A stretch of DNA of 64,000 nucleotides from Streptomyces pilosus (GCF_014649835.1 NZ_BMTU01000010.1:204459-268458), one strand, 5' to 3'. Shown: positions 1-8,680, numbered from the stretch's first letter. A program made the numbers and translations. Notes: generated by a model not told the origin, from the letters alone.

Positions 1-1
1 G

Positions 2-2248
2 CGGGCGACGATGCTGCGCTTCCCGCAGTTCACCGCGGCCCTGCCGTACTCGTTCGCGCACGCCTACCGCCCCGTGCGGGTCGGCGGCGAGGACGTGGGG
101 GTCCTCGCCGTGCTGCGCTCGGCCAGCCGGGAGCCGGCGGACGAGCGGGCGGTGCGGGCGGCGCTGCGCGAGGCCGGCCGGGACATGGAGGAGCGTCTGA
201 CCGAGTTCGCCCGCCGGGTGCCCGGCGCCGCGGACGCGGTGGCCGGCGGCATCGACTACGACGGCCAGCCGGTGAACGTACGGCTGCCCACTCCTCCGGC
301 CCTCGCCGTGGAGGTGGGCATCGTCGAGTGGGACCTGGACGGCGACCGCTGGTCCGGGGACGACGACGCCCTCTCCCTGCTGGGCGTCACCCGGGAGGAG
401 TTCGGCGGCACGCTGGCGGAGGTCGAGGCGCGGGTCAGCCCCGAGGACCTGTACGAGCTGCGGGCGAGCCGGCGGGACGCGGAGGAGACCGGTCAGGTCA
501 GGGCCCGGCACTTCCGGGTGCTGGACCGGCCCGACGACGACGGCCGCGCCCGTTACCGGCCGGTGGAACTGTGGGGCCACGTCGTACGGATGGAGGGAGC
601 GGCCCGCATCCTCGTGGGCGCCCTGGTCGACGCGGCCGGCGGGGTGACCGCCGCGGAGGCCGCGGAGCGCCTGCCGGACGGGCTGTTCTCCCTCGACCAG
701 GACGGCCGGGTCATCTACGCCAACCACCGCTGCCAGGAACTGCTGGGGAGCGAACTGGAGCGCCTGCTCGGCCACCACCCGTGGGAGGTGCTCCCCTGGC
801 TGCGCGATCCGGCCTACGAGGACCGCTACCGGGCGGCGATGCTGTCGCAGGAACCGGTGTCGTACCTCGCGCACGCCCCCGGGGGCGTCTGGCTGGGCTT
901 CGTGCTCTACCCCGGTGTGCACGGGGTGACGGGCCGCGTCTTCCGCACCGACGCGCCCGCCGGGGCGGCGCCGGGCCGTTCCCTGGTGCCGGTCACCGCG
1001 GGTGCCGGGACGCCGTCGGAACTGGTCGCGCCGACCCGTGCGGGCGCCCTCTACCACGTGGTGCAGATGGCCAGTGTGCTGACCGAGGCGGTCACCGTGC
1101 GGGACGTGTGCCGGGCCGTGGCCGAGCAGCTGCTGCCCGGGTTCGGGGCACAGGAGATCGCCCTCTACACGATCCGCGAGGGGCGGATGCACCTGCTGTG
1201 GGAGTCCGGTTACCCCGAGCACTTCCTCGAACCGTTCGAAGGGGTCCCGCTCGACGCCGACCTGCCCGGCGTGCACGCGCTGACCACGCGTCTCCCGCTG
1301 TTCTTCGAGTCGTCCGAGGCGCTGCTGAACGCCTATCCGGAGATCACGGTGGACGCCAAGAGCGCCTGGGCGTTCCTGCCGCTGATCGCCTCCGGACACC
1401 CGGTCGGGTCCTGCATCCTCGGGTGGGACTCGCCCCACCGGTTCACCCCGGAGGAGCGCAGCGCGCTGACCGCGCTGGGCGGACTGACCGCGCAGGCGAT
1501 GGAACGGGCCCGCCTCTACGACGCCGAGTCCGCCGTGGCCCGGGGGCTGCAGGAGGGGCTGCTGCCGCACCGGCTGCCGGTCATCGACCGGCTGCGCACC
1601 ACCGGCCGCTATCTGCCCGGGACGCAGGGCATGGCCATCGGCGGTGACTGGTACGACGTGATCCGGACGGGACGCGGGGTGGCTCTCGTCATCGGGGACG
1701 TCGAGGGGCACAGCGTCGGCGCGGCGGCCGTCATGGGACAGCTGCGCAGCGCGGTGCACGCCTTCGCCGCCAGCGGTCGGCCGCCGCAGGAGGTCATCAC
1801 CCACACCAACCGGTTGCTGGCCGAACTGGAGACGGACGTCTTCGCCACCTGCTGCTACATCGAGCTGGAGCCGGCCACCGGGCGCGCCGTGGCGGTCCGG
1901 GCCGGTCATCCCCCGCCTCTGCTGCGCCGCCCCGACGGGCGGACGGAGAGCCTGGACCTGCCCGGCGGCGTGATGCTCGGCGTGCAGCCGGACGCCGTCT
2001 ATCCGGTCACGACGCTGACCCTGGCTCCCGGCAGTGTGCTGGTCCTCTACACGGACGGACTGGTCGAGACGCCGGGCGGCGACATCGAGACGGGCATCGG
2101 GGAGGTGCTCGACTGCCTGGCCGACAGCCCCACCGACTCCGTCGAGGACCTCGCCGACCGGCTGATCCGCTCGGCCCGCCGGACCGAGGACCGCCCGGAC
2201 GACGTGGCCCTGCTGCTCACGGCGTACGACCGGGAGACAGACGGCTGA
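2..2248 (+). CDS. PAS/GAF/SpoIIE-type serine phosphatase (5'-truncated by window edge)
   Basis: C-terminal 745+ residues of a PP2C-family phosphatase of the RsbU/SpoIIE type, which normally dephosphorylates an anti-sigma-factor antagonist in a partner-switching stress pathway. The reading frame is open to the window edge, and the first ~60 residues look like the end of a GAF domain, so the true start lies upstream. Counting from the methionine at 11, there are two PAS-like segments (about 95-200 and 220-315), a GAF domain (345-500) and a SpoIIE domain (530-740). Metal-binding motifs GGDWYDV (near 543), GDVEGHS and LYTDGLVE are intact, so it should be active. There is no HATPase domain, unlike the related gene at 49912-52254. 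It is followed by a hairpin and converges on a small gene. Confidence 0.93.
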   Translation, partial: RATMLRFPQFTAALPYSFAHAYRPVRVGGEDVGVLAVLRSASREPADERAVRAALREAGRDMEERLTEFARRVPGAADAVAGGIDYDGQPVNVRLPTPPALAVEVGIVEWDLDGDRWSGDDDALSLLGVTREEFGGTLAEVEARVSPEDLYELRASRRDAEETGQVRARHFRVLDRPDDDGRARYRPVELWGHVVRMEGAARILVGALVDAAGGVTAAEAAERLPDGLFSLDQDGRVIYANHRCQELLGSELERLLGHHPWEVLPWLRDPAYEDRYRAAMLSQEPVSYLAHAPGGVWLGFVLYPGVHGVTGRVFRTDAPAGAAPGRSLVPVTAGAGTPSELVAPTRAGALYHVVQMASVLTEAVTVRDVCRAVAEQLLPGFGAQEIALYTIREGRMHLLWESGYPEHFLEPFEGVPLDADLPGVHALTTRLPLFFESSEALLNAYPEITVDAKSAWAFLPLIASGHPVGSCILGWDSPHRFTPEERSALTALGGLTAQAMERARLYDAESAVARGLQEGLLPHRLPVIDRLRTTGRYLPGTQGMAIGGDWYDVIRTGRGVALVIGDVEGHSVGAAAVMGQLRSAVHAFAASGRPPQEVITHTNRLLAELETDVFATCCYIELEPATGRAVAVRAGHPPPLLRRPDGRTESLDLPGGVMLGVQPDAVYPVTTLTLAPGSVLVLYTDGLVETPGGDIETGIGEVLDCLADSPTDSVEDLADRLIRSARRTEDRPDDVALLLTAYDRETDG

Positions 2249-2256
2249 GTCCCGCG

Positions 2257-2284
2257 CGGCACCGTCGGGGGCCTCACGGTGCCG
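2257..2284. terminator. Hairpin between convergent genes
   Basis: Nine-base perfect stem (CGGCACCGT / ACGGTGCCG) with a 10-nt loop, placed 9 nt after the phosphatase stop and ahead of the convergent small gene ending at 2358. No T-run follows, as is usual for Streptomyces. Probably serves as a terminator. Confidence 0.5.
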
Positions 2285-2357
2285 TCGGGGCGCTGTCGCC
2301 GTACCGGAGGCCCGTCCCGTCAGGCCATCGGTGCGCGCCCGGTGTGCCGGAGCGGCC

Positions 2358-2558
2358 TCACAGGCAGTAGCGGACCAGCCACTCGTCCGGGTTGTAGGCG
2401 TCGCGGGCCGGGTCGGGGTCGGTGGCCGGGCGCTCCTCCACCATGTCCTGCGGCCTGACCGGCTCCGGGAGACGCCCGAAGCGGGCCTGCCGCACGGCTG
2501 CCGCCGCGTCCCCGGTCTCGTGGTCCTCGTGCGTGCGCACCGTCGTCCCCTGGTCCAC
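2358..2558 (-). CDS. Small hydrophilic protein (66 aa), unknown function
   Basis: A 66-residue acidic protein starting at GTG with a GGGAG ribosome site about 7 nt upstream. The N-terminal half is rich in charged residues and histidine. The C-terminus ends in an NPDEWLVRYCL-like segment, reminiscent of small conserved Streptomyces proteins. There is no signal peptide or membrane segment. It is divergent from the MMPL remnant at 2753 and convergent with the phosphatase. Codon positions show the expected third-base GC bias and the ribosome site is good, so I think it is a real gene, but I cannot assign a function. Confidence 0.6.
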   Translation of the reverse strand: MDQGTTVRTHEDHETGDAAAAVRQARFGRLPEPVRPQDMVEERPATDPDPARDAYNPDEWLVRYCL

Positions 2559-2752
2559 GGCATCTCCCCTCGGCGGCCGTCCGGTGCGTCCCCTCGGACG
2601 GCACCGCAGCCTGTCCGCCCAGTGTCACACACCGGCGCCGGCCCGGGACGTCCGCCGTCATACCTGTGACCGGGCCGGGATGCCGGGCCGGTACGGCCCG
2701 CCTGTAATGAAGGAGCGCCGGGAAGGGCTCGGCCGGGCGGAGGAGAACGTCC

Positions 2753-3647
2753 ATGCCTTCGAGACCCAGGACGACGCAGACGCCGACGGGGCCGGGAGCG
2801 GGCGGCCTGCGGCGGCTGGGCGAGTGGTGCGCGCGGCACTTCGTGGTCGTGATCGTGGCCTGGCTGGTGGCCCTGGTGGCCCTGCAGGCCGCCGGCCGCT
2901 CGGCCGGCGGAACCTACTCCGACAACTTCACGCTGCCGGACGCGCAGTCCCAGCAGGGCGTCGAGGTCCTCCAGCGGCACGATCCGCAGGCGGGGGGCTA
3001 CAGCAGCCAGGTCGTCGTCCAGGACGACCAGCGGCAGCTGAAGGACCTGGACAGCTGACGGGGTACAGGGGGCGGCCGTCGTCACCCCGCTCACGGCCAC
3101 CCAGGACGGCGACGTGCTGGTCGGCACCGTGTACTCGACGGCCTCCCCGCAGAGCGCGACGACTGCCGCTGATCATCGCGGTGGTGGTGGCGCTGGCGTT
3201 CCTGATCATCCTGGCGGTGTTCCGCGGGCTGCTGGTCGCCGTCAAGGCCGCGGTCCTCAACGTCCTGTCGTCTTCGGCCTCAGCATGGACTACGAGATCT
3301 TCCTGCTCTCCCGCGTCCACGAGGCCTACAAGCGCACGGGGGACGCCGAGGCGTCGGTCGCCCACGCCCTGGAGATCACCGCGCGGGTCATCACCTGCGC
3401 CGCGCTGATCATGGTGAGCGTGTTCGCGGCCTTCGTCGTCAGTGACGACGTCGTGGTCAAGATGCTCGGGCTGGGCCTGGCGGTCAGCGTCCTCATCGAC
3501 GCCACCGTCGTACGGCTGCTGATGGTGCCGGCGGTCATGACCCTGCTGGGCCGGCACGCGTGGTGGACGCCGCGGTGGCTGGACCGGATCATGCCCCACA
3601 TCGACGCGGAGGGACGGGAGGCGGTCCCGGACCGCTCCCCGTCGTGA
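2753..3647 (+). pseudogene. Decayed MMPL/RND-family membrane transporter
   Basis: Remnant of an MMPL transporter (normally ~700-750 aa, 11-12 membrane helices; lipid or drug export). The start is intact: a GGAG ribosome site, then an N-terminus with the first membrane helix (VVVIVAWLVALVAL) and the periplasmic start up to a stop at 3056. A short periplasmic piece follows in another frame (~3060-3160). Then comes a helix piece (LIIAVVVALAFLIILAVF, 3170-3270) in a third frame. The family signature FGLSMDYEIFLLSR and the last helices run to 3647. Several hundred residues are missing across at least two junctions. The product cannot be functional as an MMPL pump. The pieces keep family order, so this is in-place deletion decay rather than rearrangement. 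Confidence 0.85.
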
Positions 3648-3681
3648 CGGACACCGCGGACGGAGCACCGGGGACGCACGA

Positions 3682-3712
3682 GGCGGCAGGACCCGCGCGG
3701 GGTCCTGCCGCC
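3682..3712. terminator. Bidirectional hairpin terminator
   Basis: Perfect 13-bp stem GGCGGCAGGACCC / GGGTCCTGCCGCC with a 5-nt loop, between the MMPL remnant (ends 3647) and the convergent DUF1996 gene (ends 3736). Confidence 0.75.
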
Positions 3713-3735
3713 GTGTACGTCGTGCCGCTGAGGGA

Positions 3736-5871
3736 TCAGGCGTTGCGCCGCACGCTCCGCAGGACGAAGAAGCCGAAGATCACCAGCACACCGCCGAGCG
3801 CGGCCGGCCAGAGCTGCGCCCCGGTCTCGGCCAGGCTGCCGCCCTGGGCCTGGGTTCCGGTCCGGTTCCCGTCCTCCAGCTCCGGGAGGCTGCCGGGCAC
3901 CTCGGCGGCCTGCGCCGCCTGGCCGCCGTCGTCCTTGCCGTCCTTGCCGCCCTGGTCACCGGCACCGGCGTCCGCGGCCGGGGTCGAGGCCTTGACACCC
4001 GGCTGCTCGGTGGCACCACCCGCGGGCTGCTCGGTGGCCGGGGTGTCGGCCGGGGCCTCGGACGGCTGTTCCTGGCCGCCGTCACCCTTGTCCGCGCCGT
4101 CGCCCTTGTCCGCGCCGCCGTCCTGGTTGCCGCCACCGTCCTGGTTGCCGCCGTCGTCCTGGTTGCCGCCGTCACCGGGCTTGTCACCGCCGTTGCCCTG
4201 GTCGCCGTCGCCGCCGCCCTGGCCCGGGTCGTCGGGCGTGGCCGTGGGCTCTTCCGGCTGCTGGGGCTCCTCGCCCTGATCGCCGCCGCCGTTGCCGCCG
4301 TCGTCACCGCCGCCGTTGCCGCCGTCACCACCGGCTCCCGCACCACAGGTGCGGCCCTCGTTGATGCAGGCGACCATCTCGTTCATCAGGTCCTCGTCGA
4401 AGACGTTGATGAAGTCGCCGTGGTCCGTGATCGGCTTGTGCAGCTGCTCCGGGAAGGAGTCCACGGCGAACAGCGGCGTGGTCTTCCCGCCGTCGTCCAG
4501 GCTCGGCGCTTCGACGTCGTAGACGATGCGCTGCACCAGCTGCGGCACGGGCTTGAAACCGGACGGGCAGTTGCCCTGGGCGTCCGCGAACGCCATGTGC
4601 GTGCGGTGGTTGGCGCTGTCGGTGTTGCGGCCGTCCCAGCAGCTCTGGAAGTCGAAGGTGCGCACCACGTCGCTGCCCTGCGGGCACAGCGGGTACTTGT
4701 CCGTCAGCTGCCGGTCCTCGAAGCCGGTGCAGCTCCAGGACGCGTTGGCGTTGCCGGGGCCGTTGACGAACGACTTGGCGTCACCGGTGATGATGCGCAG
4801 CAGCCGCGGCATGGCGGTGACCTCGCCCTGCGGGTTGCCCACGAAGGTCAGGGTGACCTCCTTGGGCGTGACGATCTCACCCACGTTGCCCTCGATGCCA
4901 CCGCCCGGCGCGTTGGCGTCCTGCTCCTGGACGCCGTTCTGCAGGCGCAGCACCGGCCAGTAGTACGACGACCTGTCGCTCTGGTCCACGCAGCTCGTGT
5001 CCGCCTTGGCCAGGTCCTCGTCGCTGGAGAAGGCGTTGGTGGCCTGGTTGCCGATGTAGTCGTGGAAGTGGTGGGCGCCGTTGCTGACACCCGGGGCGGC
5101 GATCACGTTGTCCGAGTTGAACACGCCGTTCTCGTTGACGCCGCACTCGCTGGTGAAGGTGCCGCGGGAGGCGTCGGCCGTCTGCTGCGGCCGGGAGACG
5201 TTGGGCTGGACGCTGTTGATGTCGACGTAGTCGCCGGCGACCGGCCCGTTCCCGGCCTGACCGCCGTTGCCGCCCTGGCCCTGGTCACCCTGGCCCTGGT
5301 CCTGGTCACCCTGGTCCTGGTCCTGGCCGCCCTGCTCCTGGCCCTCTTCCCCGCCACCGGCCTGTTCGCCCTGCTCGCCGTTCCCGCCCTCCTGTCCGGC
5401 GTCCGGCTCCGCGGGGGCGTTGCCGGACTCGCGCACGGCACAGGCGGCGAGTTCATCGAGGCCCTCTGGCCGGTCGCCCACCCGGTCGATGGCGGTGGCG
5501 ATACGGGCGAGGGTCGCGGAGCGCTTCTCCTTCAGCGGTCCCGCGATCGCGTTGTCGGCGAAGCCCGGGTCCGTTCGGAGAGCGTCGGCGGACTCCCCGA
5601 GCCGCTTGTAGGCGTCGGCGATCTGCGCGTCCAGGGCGGCGAGTTCCTTGTCCACCTCCGGCCGCGCCTGTTCGGGCACCGAGGTCAGCCGGGTGGCCAC
5701 GTCCGGGCAGTCGATCGTGGCGCCGGAGAGGACCTGCGCGTCACCCGCGCCGCCCTCTTCCGTCGCGGAAGCGTAGACGTTGGCCGCCATCATCCCGCCT
5801 CCGCCCAGGATCAGGGCGAATGCGGCGAGCGTCGCGCGCTGTTTGGGGCGTCTGCGTGTGTTGCGTGCCAA
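3736..5871 (-). CDS. DUF1996 domain protein with low-complexity regions and LAETG sortase signal
   Basis: A 711-aa exported protein. I chose the TTG start at 5871 because an AGGAG ribosome site lies 7 nt upstream and it yields a clean signal/anchor (basic residues, then AAFALILGGGGMMAANVYA). Order: signal; a helical segment; a Q/G/D-rich linker (~162-213); a DUF1996 domain (~235-505) with the histidine-rich AHHFHDYIG motif and several cysteines; a long G/D/Q/N/P linker (512-637); LAETG at about 680-684; a membrane helix and a basic RSVRRNA tail. LAxTG is the motif known for Streptomyces class E sortases, so I infer covalent display on the cell wall. The DUF1996 reaction is unknown; the domain is common in fungal secreted proteins and some resemble carbohydrate-active proteins. 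Sorting motif and domain are seen directly; the surface role is inferred. Confidence 0.88.
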   Translation of the reverse strand: MARNTRRRPKQRATLAAFALILGGGGMMAANVYASATEEGGAGDAQVLSGATIDCPDVATRLTSVPEQARPEVDKELAALDAQIADAYKRLGESADALRTDPGFADNAIAGPLKEKRSATLARIATAIDRVGDRPEGLDELAACAVRESGNAPAEPDAGQEGGNGEQGEQAGGGEEGQEQGGQDQDQGDQDQGQGDQGQGGNGGQAGNGPVAGDYVDINSVQPNVSRPQQTADASRGTFTSECGVNENGVFNSDNVIAAPGVSNGAHHFHDYIGNQATNAFSSDEDLAKADTSCVDQSDRSSYYWPVLRLQNGVQEQDANAPGGGIEGNVGEIVTPKEVTLTFVGNPQGEVTAMPRLLRIITGDAKSFVNGPGNANASWSCTGFEDRQLTDKYPLCPQGSDVVRTFDFQSCWDGRNTDSANHRTHMAFADAQGNCPSGFKPVPQLVQRIVYDVEAPSLDDGGKTTPLFAVDSFPEQLHKPITDHGDFINVFDEDLMNEMVACINEGRTCGAGAGGDGGNGGGDDGGNGGGDQGEEPQQPEEPTATPDDPGQGGGDGDQGNGGDKPGDGGNQDDGGNQDGGGNQDGGADKGDGADKGDGGQEQPSEAPADTPATEQPAGGATEQPGVKASTPAADAGAGDQGGKDGKDDGGQAAQAAEVPGSLPELEDGNRTGTQAQGGSLAETGAQLWPAALGGVLVIFGFFVLRSVRRNA

Positions 5872-6226
5872 GACAGTACTCCTACGCTGTGTTGCGGGGG
5901 GTCGGCATGGGATTCCCACGCCCCATACGCAGACGGGCCGTCCTGTGTTCAACGGCCCCACGACTTCTTCCCCGAATCTCAGGGAACGCGGTCCCCGTCA
6001 CCCTCGAAGTCCCCACCGAAGTCGGCTTGCCAGGTGGGTACTTCAGGGTTTGAGCTGCGAAGTCTGCTCTACTGGAACGAAGTTCACGCCACTGCCCGTG
6101 GTCGCGGGACGCCGGATCGACCACGTGGGGTCGTGGGTACGGGAGCACGTCACGGCCTGCACCCTCGGGAGCGCTCGGCGGGCCGTTGAGCGTTCGACGT
6201 CCTTCGGCGAAGGCCGGCTCCACCGC
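5872..6226. other. Intergenic region upstream of the DUF1996 gene
   Basis: 355 bases between two minus-strand genes. It must hold the promoter and leader of the DUF1996 gene. ACTTCG-like hexamers recur in it on the minus strand, and a partial match to a GGGAGCGCTC half-palindrome lies at 6165-6178, but I can place no promoter confidently. A possible reading frame across it (5882-6223, minus) has arginine-rich shadow composition and is not called. Confidence 0.4.
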
Positions 6227-6859
6227 TCAGAGCCGGTCGAGGTCCCCCGTCGACCGCCCGAGGCAGACCACCGAATCGTCCAGCGGGGCGGCGATCTCCT
6301 CGAAGCCCATGCGGTCGTAGAAGGCCCGCGCGGGCGTGTTGGCCCTGACCATGACGAGATGGACGGACGGCACTCCCCCGTCCCGCAGCGCGGCGAGGAA
6401 GGTCCGCATCAACCGCCGGCCGTGGCCCCGGCCCTGCCACTCGGGCAGCAGGTCGATGTGCAGATGGGCCGGCCACGCGGCCAGTTCGGGGACGACCATG
6501 CGCTCGGGGTGGTGGAGCAGCCAGGCGATCTCCTCGTCCGGTGTCCGCGGGGGCCCGGACGGCTCCGGGTGGCGGTCGGCGACCAGCGGGAGCCACTCGG
6601 TCCGGAAGGCACGGGCGAAGCGGGCCGTGTCGGCGGTGCCGACCACGTAACCGACCGCCCTGCCCGCCCCGTCGTCCAGCACGAAGGCCAGTTCGGGCTC
6701 CAGGTGGGCGTAGGGGGCCGCGAAGGTGGCGGGGAAGACGGCGGGGTCGCGGTAGTGGGGCCGGCTGTCCCCTCCGATGTGCGCGGTGCGGACGCAGACG
6801 TCGTCGAGGGCGGGCCGGTCCTCGCGGCGGTACGGACGGATGCTGGGCGACTCGGTCAT
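6227..6859 (-). CDS. GNAT-family N-acetyltransferase
   Basis: 210-residue acyl-CoA-dependent acyltransferase of the GNAT superfamily. It begins SIRPYRREDRPALDDV, the usual GNAT first strand and helix. The acetyl-CoA loop reads LLPEWQGRGHGRRLM (~145-158), and the C-terminus has the VRANTPARAFYDRMGFEEI motif. The substrate is unknown. The ATG start has an AGGA ribosome site. A perfect 14-bp palindrome identical to the CebR operator sits 18 nt upstream of the start codon, so transcription may respond to cello-oligosaccharides or a related LacI-family signal. It diverges from the YihY gene at 6974. Confidence 0.9.
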   Translation of the reverse strand: MTESPSIRPYRREDRPALDDVCVRTAHIGGDSRPHYRDPAVFPATFAAPYAHLEPELAFVLDDGAGRAVGYVVGTADTARFARAFRTEWLPLVADRHPEPSGPPRTPDEEIAWLLHHPERMVVPELAAWPAHLHIDLLPEWQGRGHGRRLMRTFLAALRDGGVPSVHLVMVRANTPARAFYDRMGFEEIAAPLDDSVVCLGRSTGDLDRL

Positions 6860-6877
6860 GCAGGCATCCTGCACTCT

Positions 6878-6891
6878 TGGGAGCGCTCCCA
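6878..6891. promoter_or_regulatory. CebR-type LacI-family operator (TGGGAGCGCTCCCA)
   Basis: Perfect 14-bp palindrome, identical to the established Streptomyces CebR binding site that represses cellulose/cellobiose utilisation genes. It lies in the 114-bp divergent region between the GNAT gene (18 nt from its start) and the YihY gene (83 nt from its start). The position suits repression of the GNAT gene; control of both genes is possible. No sugar transporter or glycosidase lies next to it, so a different LacI-family regulator with the same site cannot be excluded. Confidence 0.6.
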
Positions 6892-6973
6892 CAAGCCCGG
6901 CGGACGGGCCGTCCGTCGTGGTCGGGGGCGTGTTCTGGGGCGTGATCTCGCGGTCGCGGGTTACCCGGGTGCC

Positions 6974-8059
6974 ATGAGGCTGCATATCCCGGGGCGGAAC
7001 GACAAACAGGCCCCCGACGACGCGACGGACGCGCCCCGTCCGGACGACGGGGCACGGAGCGGTGAGCAGGAGGGCCCCGGGCCGAGCGATCAGGTGGAGC
7101 GGGCGGCGCCGGACTCCCCCACCAAGCTGCCGAAGGGGGCGTGGGGCGCGGCACTCAAGGGCAGTCTGCGCGAGTTCAAGGACGACGAGCTCACCGACCG
7201 GGCCGCGGCGCTGACGTACTACGGTGTGCTGTCCCTGTTCCCGGCGCTGCTGGCCCTGGTGTCGATCCTGGGCCTCACCGGCAAATCGACCACCGACAAG
7301 GTGGTCGACAACCTCCAGGAACTCACCGCCCCCGGCGCGGCCCGCGACATCATGACGCAGGCGGTGGAGCAACTGCAGGGCCGGGCCGGCATCGGCTCGA
7401 TCGTGGCGATCGTGAGTCTGCTGCTGGCCATCTGGTCGGCCTCGGGCTACGTGGCGGCGTTCATGAGGTCGTCGAACGCGGTCTACGACATGCCCGAGGG
7501 ACGCCCGGTCTGGAAGGTGCTGCCGGTACGGGTCGGGGTGACGGTCGCCCTGATGCTGATGGCCGTGATCAGCGCGCTGATCGTGGTGTTCACCGGCGGG
7601 CTCGCCCGGCAGGCCGGTGATCTGCTGGGGCTGGGCGACACCGCGCTGACCGTGTGGTCGATCGCCAAGTGGCCGGTGCTGGTCGTGCTGGTCACCATGA
7701 TGATCGCGCTGCTGTACTGGGCGGCCCCGAACGCCAAGGTCAGGGGCTTCAGGTGGATCACTCCGGGCAGTTTCCTGGCCCTGGTGATCTGGCTGGTCGC
7801 CTCCGCCGGGTTCGCCCTCTACGTCGCCAACTTCGGCTCGTACAACAAGACGTACGGCACGATGGCGGGTGTCATCGTGTTCCTGATCTGGCTGTGGATC
7901 TCCAACCTGGCCATTCTGCTGGGGCTGGAGTTCGACGCGGAGATCGCCCGGCAGCGGGCCATCGCCGGAGGGCACCCGCCGGAGGCGGAGCCGTACACGC
8001 AGCCGCGCGACACGCGCGCCTGGGACGAGCAGGACCGCAGGCGGGTGGACGACGCCTGA
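6974..8059 (+). CDS. YihY/BrkB-family integral membrane protein
   Basis: 361 residues. The first ~55 are acidic and disordered (D/E/P/G-rich). The rest is the YihY/virulence factor BrkB fold: FKDDELTDRAAALTYYGVLSLFPALLAL at the first helix, then about six hydrophobic helices, ending in the family's GLEFDAEIARQR motif. Members sit in the inner membrane; the transport or structural role is not settled (once mis-annotated as RNase BN). The charged C-terminal tail is cytoplasmic. It shares a promoter region, including the CebR-like palindrome, with the divergent GNAT gene, and ends just before a strong 16-bp hairpin. Confidence 0.92.
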   Translation: MRLHIPGRNDKQAPDDATDAPRPDDGARSGEQEGPGPSDQVERAAPDSPTKLPKGAWGAALKGSLREFKDDELTDRAAALTYYGVLSLFPALLALVSILGLTGKSTTDKVVDNLQELTAPGAARDIMTQAVEQLQGRAGIGSIVAIVSLLLAIWSASGYVAAFMRSSNAVYDMPEGRPVWKVLPVRVGVTVALMLMAVISALIVVFTGGLARQAGDLLGLGDTALTVWSIAKWPVLVVLVTMMIALLYWAAPNAKVRGFRWITPGSFLALVIWLVASAGFALYVANFGSYNKTYGTMAGVIVFLIWLWISNLAILLGLEFDAEIARQRAIAGGHPPEAEPYTQPRDTRAWDEQDRRRVDDA

Positions 8060-8081
8060 CGCGACCGGCCGGCCTCCCCGT

Positions 8082-8115
8082 GGCCGCCCCGGCACCCGCG
8101 GGTGCCGGGGCGGCC
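8082..8115. terminator. Bidirectional hairpin terminator
   Basis: Perfect 16-bp stem (GGCCGCCCCGGCACCC and its complement) with a 2-nt loop, between the convergent YihY (ends 8059) and flavin reductase (ends 8119) genes. Confidence 0.85.
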
Positions 8116-8118
8116 CTG

Positions 8119-8571
8119 TCATTCCGTCAGGCCCGCCGCGAGCGTCGCGCCCAGTTCCCAGCAGCGTTCGACGGCGGCCCTGTCGGGCTCGCCGGTGACC
8201 GTGACGGGCTCCGCCGCGCGGCGCCAGCCCAGCCCCCTCGTGATCGACTCGATGCCCCGCAGCGCGCCCGTGACGTCGCTGCCGCCGTGCACGTAGTACC
8301 CGAAGGGGCGGCCCCGGGTGGTGTCCAGGCACGGGTAGTACACCTGGTCCAGGAAGTGCTTGAGGGCGCCCGACATGTAACCGAGGTTCGCCGGTGTGCC
8401 GAGAAGGTAGCCGTCGGCCTCCAGCACGTCGGTGGGGGTGGCGGACAGGGCGGCCCGCCGCACCACCCGCACGTCCTCGATCTCCGGGGTGGTGGCACCG
8501 GCCAGTACCGCTTCGAACATCGCCTGGCAGTTCGGCGAGGGCGTGTGGTGGACGATCAGCAGAGTGGGCAC
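8119..8571 (-). CDS. Flavodoxin-like NAD(P)H:FMN oxidoreductase
   Basis: 150-aa flavodoxin-fold protein. It opens TLLIVHHTPSPNCQAMFEAVL, the phosphate-binding loop that holds FMN. The GTPANLGYMSGALKHFLDQ segment is the second flavin-contacting loop typical of NADPH-dependent FMN reductases and WrbA-like proteins. GTG at 8571 is preferred because it begins directly at strand 1; a longer arginine-rich extension looks non-coding. Likely a cytoplasmic quinone or flavin reductase. Its promoter region diverges from the methyltransferase at 8681. Confidence 0.85.
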   Translation of the reverse strand: MPTLLIVHHTPSPNCQAMFEAVLAGATTPEIEDVRVVRRAALSATPTDVLEADGYLLGTPANLGYMSGALKHFLDQVYYPCLDTTRGRPFGYYVHGGSDVTGALRGIESITRGLGWRRAAEPVTVTGEPDRAAVERCWELGATLAAGLTE

Positions 8572-8680
8572 GTCCCGACCTTGCCGTGCCGGTCGCCGCG
8601 CCCGCAAGCCGGGGCCGTTGTGAGCCCGGGGCCGCGGGTGGCACGATGCCCGGCATCGGAACGCGGAGACGGGGTGTGTC

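Noticed and set aside
328..1647. 439-residue plus-strand frame inside the phosphatase gene
   Set aside because: Arg/Gly/Pro-rich shadow of the real frame with no recognisable domain.
3114..3647. 177-residue MMPL fragment as an independent gene
   Set aside because: It is only the C-terminal piece of the broken transporter and its first ~50 residues are out of frame.
4060..4340. Repeated GGGTGACGG/TTGCC units, considered as a repeat array or CRISPR
   Set aside because: They encode the G/D/Q/N-rich linker of the DUF1996 protein in frame and lack conserved spacers.
6165..6178. Second CebR-like site
   Set aside because: Only 10 of 14 bases match and the right arm of the palindrome is lost.
4420..6189. 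Long open frame on the plus strand opposite the DUF1996 gene
   Set aside because: Mirror of a strongly supported coding strand; no ribosome site, composition follows the antisense.
5882..6223. 113-residue minus-strand frame upstream of the DUF1996 gene
   Set aside because: No homology, weak start, and it would overlap the DUF1996 promoter.
6150..7154. Minus-strand frame spanning the GNAT and YihY starts
   Set aside because: Frame-shifted reading of the GNAT gene; arginine/proline-rich, crosses the divergent promoter.
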